From NCBI GenBank assembly GCA_919901895.1, contig CAKKQI010000377.1, forward strand, positions 1-12,672: DNA of 12,672 nt, given 5' to 3'. Shown here piece by piece: positions 11,751 to 12,672 of the stretch (the stretch's first letter is position 1; every line of letters starts with the position of its first letter). A program made the translations under genes and the position numbers. The stretch comes from Candidatus Brocadiaceae bacterium (GTDB lineage: Bacteria; Planctomycetota; MHYJ01; JACQXL01; CAKKQI01). Below the pieces are notes generated by a model. That model was not told the origin of the DNA, ran no database searches, and saw only the letters and a program-made list of their open reading frames with translations.

Positions 11751-12672
11751 GTCGCCCCCCGCGCGAGGGCGTGGATTGAAACCAGGCATTTTACGGGCCT
11801 GGTATGGAGGCCCAAACGTCGCCCCCCGCGCGAGGGCGTGGATTGAAACCTTGCTAAAATGACAGAAGTGACAAAAATTGTCACAGGTCGCCCCCCGCGC
11901 GAGGGCGTGGATTGAAACGTAACGGGGCCGGGTGTCGTCAACCCGGCCCCAGCGTCGCCCCCCGCGCGAGGGCGTGGATTGAAACTAACGTTGGGTCTCA
12001 ATATGTTTTATTAGCCGATGTCGCCCCCCGCGCGAGGGCGTGGATTGAAACGATAAATGAAGACAATTTGCGCAGCCGGGCAAAGTCGCCCCCCGCGCGA
12101 GGGCGTGGATTGAAACTTCTTATGAAGAGTTTCTTGTCCGGGTTAAGAGTAGTCGCCCCCCGCGCGAGGGCGTGGATTGAAACTGTCTATTCCATATTCG
12201 CCTTTACTTCCAATGTTGTCGCCCCCCGCGCGAGGGCGTGGATTGAAACAAAGGTGTTGGGGTATCGCTCGTTTCCCAAAAAGGTCGCCCCCCGCGCGAG
12301 GGCGTGGATTGAAACTTTGGCAAGACAAAACCCACGTCAGCGTGGCCCTGTCGCCCCCCGCGCGAGGGCGTGGATTGAAACTATTGCATTAACATTCGGG
12401 CTCACAAACCGCAAACGTCGCCCCCCGCGCGAGGGCGTGGATTGAAACGTTTTTCTCCGTGCAAGCATTGCCGTCCCGTAAAGTCGCCCCCCGCGCGAGG
12501 GCGTGGATTGAAACAATGACAACACTGTGTATTACATATGCATAGGTGTCGCCCCCCGCGCGAGGGCGTGGATTGAAACATCGGTAATCCAGCGTCGGTA
12601 GACTTTACCGTCGTCGCCCCCCGCGCGAGGGCGTGGATTGAAACATCAAACACCGTAAGTATAACCGATAAA
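11751..12672 (+). CRISPR. Type I-C CRISPR array, 14 repeats in window, continues beyond the end
   Basis: Fourteen identical 32-bp repeats begin GTCGCC and end ATTGAAAC. They start at 11751, 11818, 11887, 11954, 12020, 12085, 12152, 12218, 12284, 12350, 12417, 12483, 12548 and 12613. The 13 complete spacers are 33-37 bp (35, 37, 35, 34, 33, 35, 34, 34, 34, 35, 34, 33, 33); a 28-base partial spacer reaches the window end. All spacers differ. Within the repeat, CGCCC (bases 3-7) pairs with GGGCG (17-21), leaving an 11-nt 3' part, TGGATTGAAAC, which matches the 11-nt crRNA handle made by I-C Cas5. The leader end is next to cas2. No degenerate repeat is seen, so the far end of the array lies outside the window. 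Confidence 0.99.

Noticed and set aside
11726..12653. Several long open frames on both strands across the CRISPR array, with repeated peptides such as PPARGRGLK and NPRPRAGGD
   Set aside because: They are translations of the 32-bp repeats, not genes.

Overview
The window is bacterial DNA that looks like part of a chromosome from an uncultivated lineage. It has a housekeeping recombination gene, single tRNA genes with sigma70-like promoters, a glycosyltransferase and a SemiSWEET transporter. These are followed by a complete type I-C-like CRISPR-Cas locus. The phylum cannot be fixed from the sequence. Small GIY-YIG genes beside tRNAs, GC-rich hairpins in gaps and the protein style would fit a candidate phylum such as Patescibacteria or Omnitrophota, but this is a guess.

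Layout. Positions 1-612 hold the C-terminal half of RarA. Positions 609-1321 are a minus-strand block: tRNA-Val, tRNA-Asp and a tiny GIY-YIG nuclease gene lying between the intact tRNA-Asp and a displaced copy of the tRNA-Asp 3' end. Positions 1327-2475 encode a GT4 glycosyltransferase and 2502-2759 (minus) a SemiSWEET. A divergent promoter pair at 2769-2817 is followed by an 89-bp MITE-like element with perfect 15-bp inverted ends starting GTAA and an 8-bp target duplication. Two truncated tRNA-Asn 5' ends, a second GIY-YIG gene and the intact tRNA-Asn come next (2930-3401). The two GIY-YIG/tRNA units have the same architecture: tRNA fragment, GC hairpin, GIY-YIG gene, intact tRNA, with repeats 326 and 335 bp apart. 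They look like tRNA-targeting minimal mobile elements.

Positions 3583-12672 are the CRISPR-Cas locus: cas3 remnant, cas5, cas8 (with an internal cas11 start), cas7, cas3, cas4, cas1, cas2, leader and array. The array has 14 identical 32-nt type I-C repeats and runs off the window. Cas5, Cas7, Cas8 and Cas11 would form Cascade, with Cas5 processing crRNA because no Cas6 is present. Cas3 would degrade the target, and Cas4-Cas1-Cas2 would acquire spacers. Two things are unusual. cas3 lies between cas7 and cas4 instead of first, and the first 47 or so codons of a canonical I-C cas3 survive as a stub at the usual place. The cas5-cas8-cas7-cas3 block is also more AT-rich and more divergent than the stub and the cas4-cas1-cas2 block on either side. 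The simplest reading is that a divergent interference module replaced the original one while the adaptation genes and array were kept.
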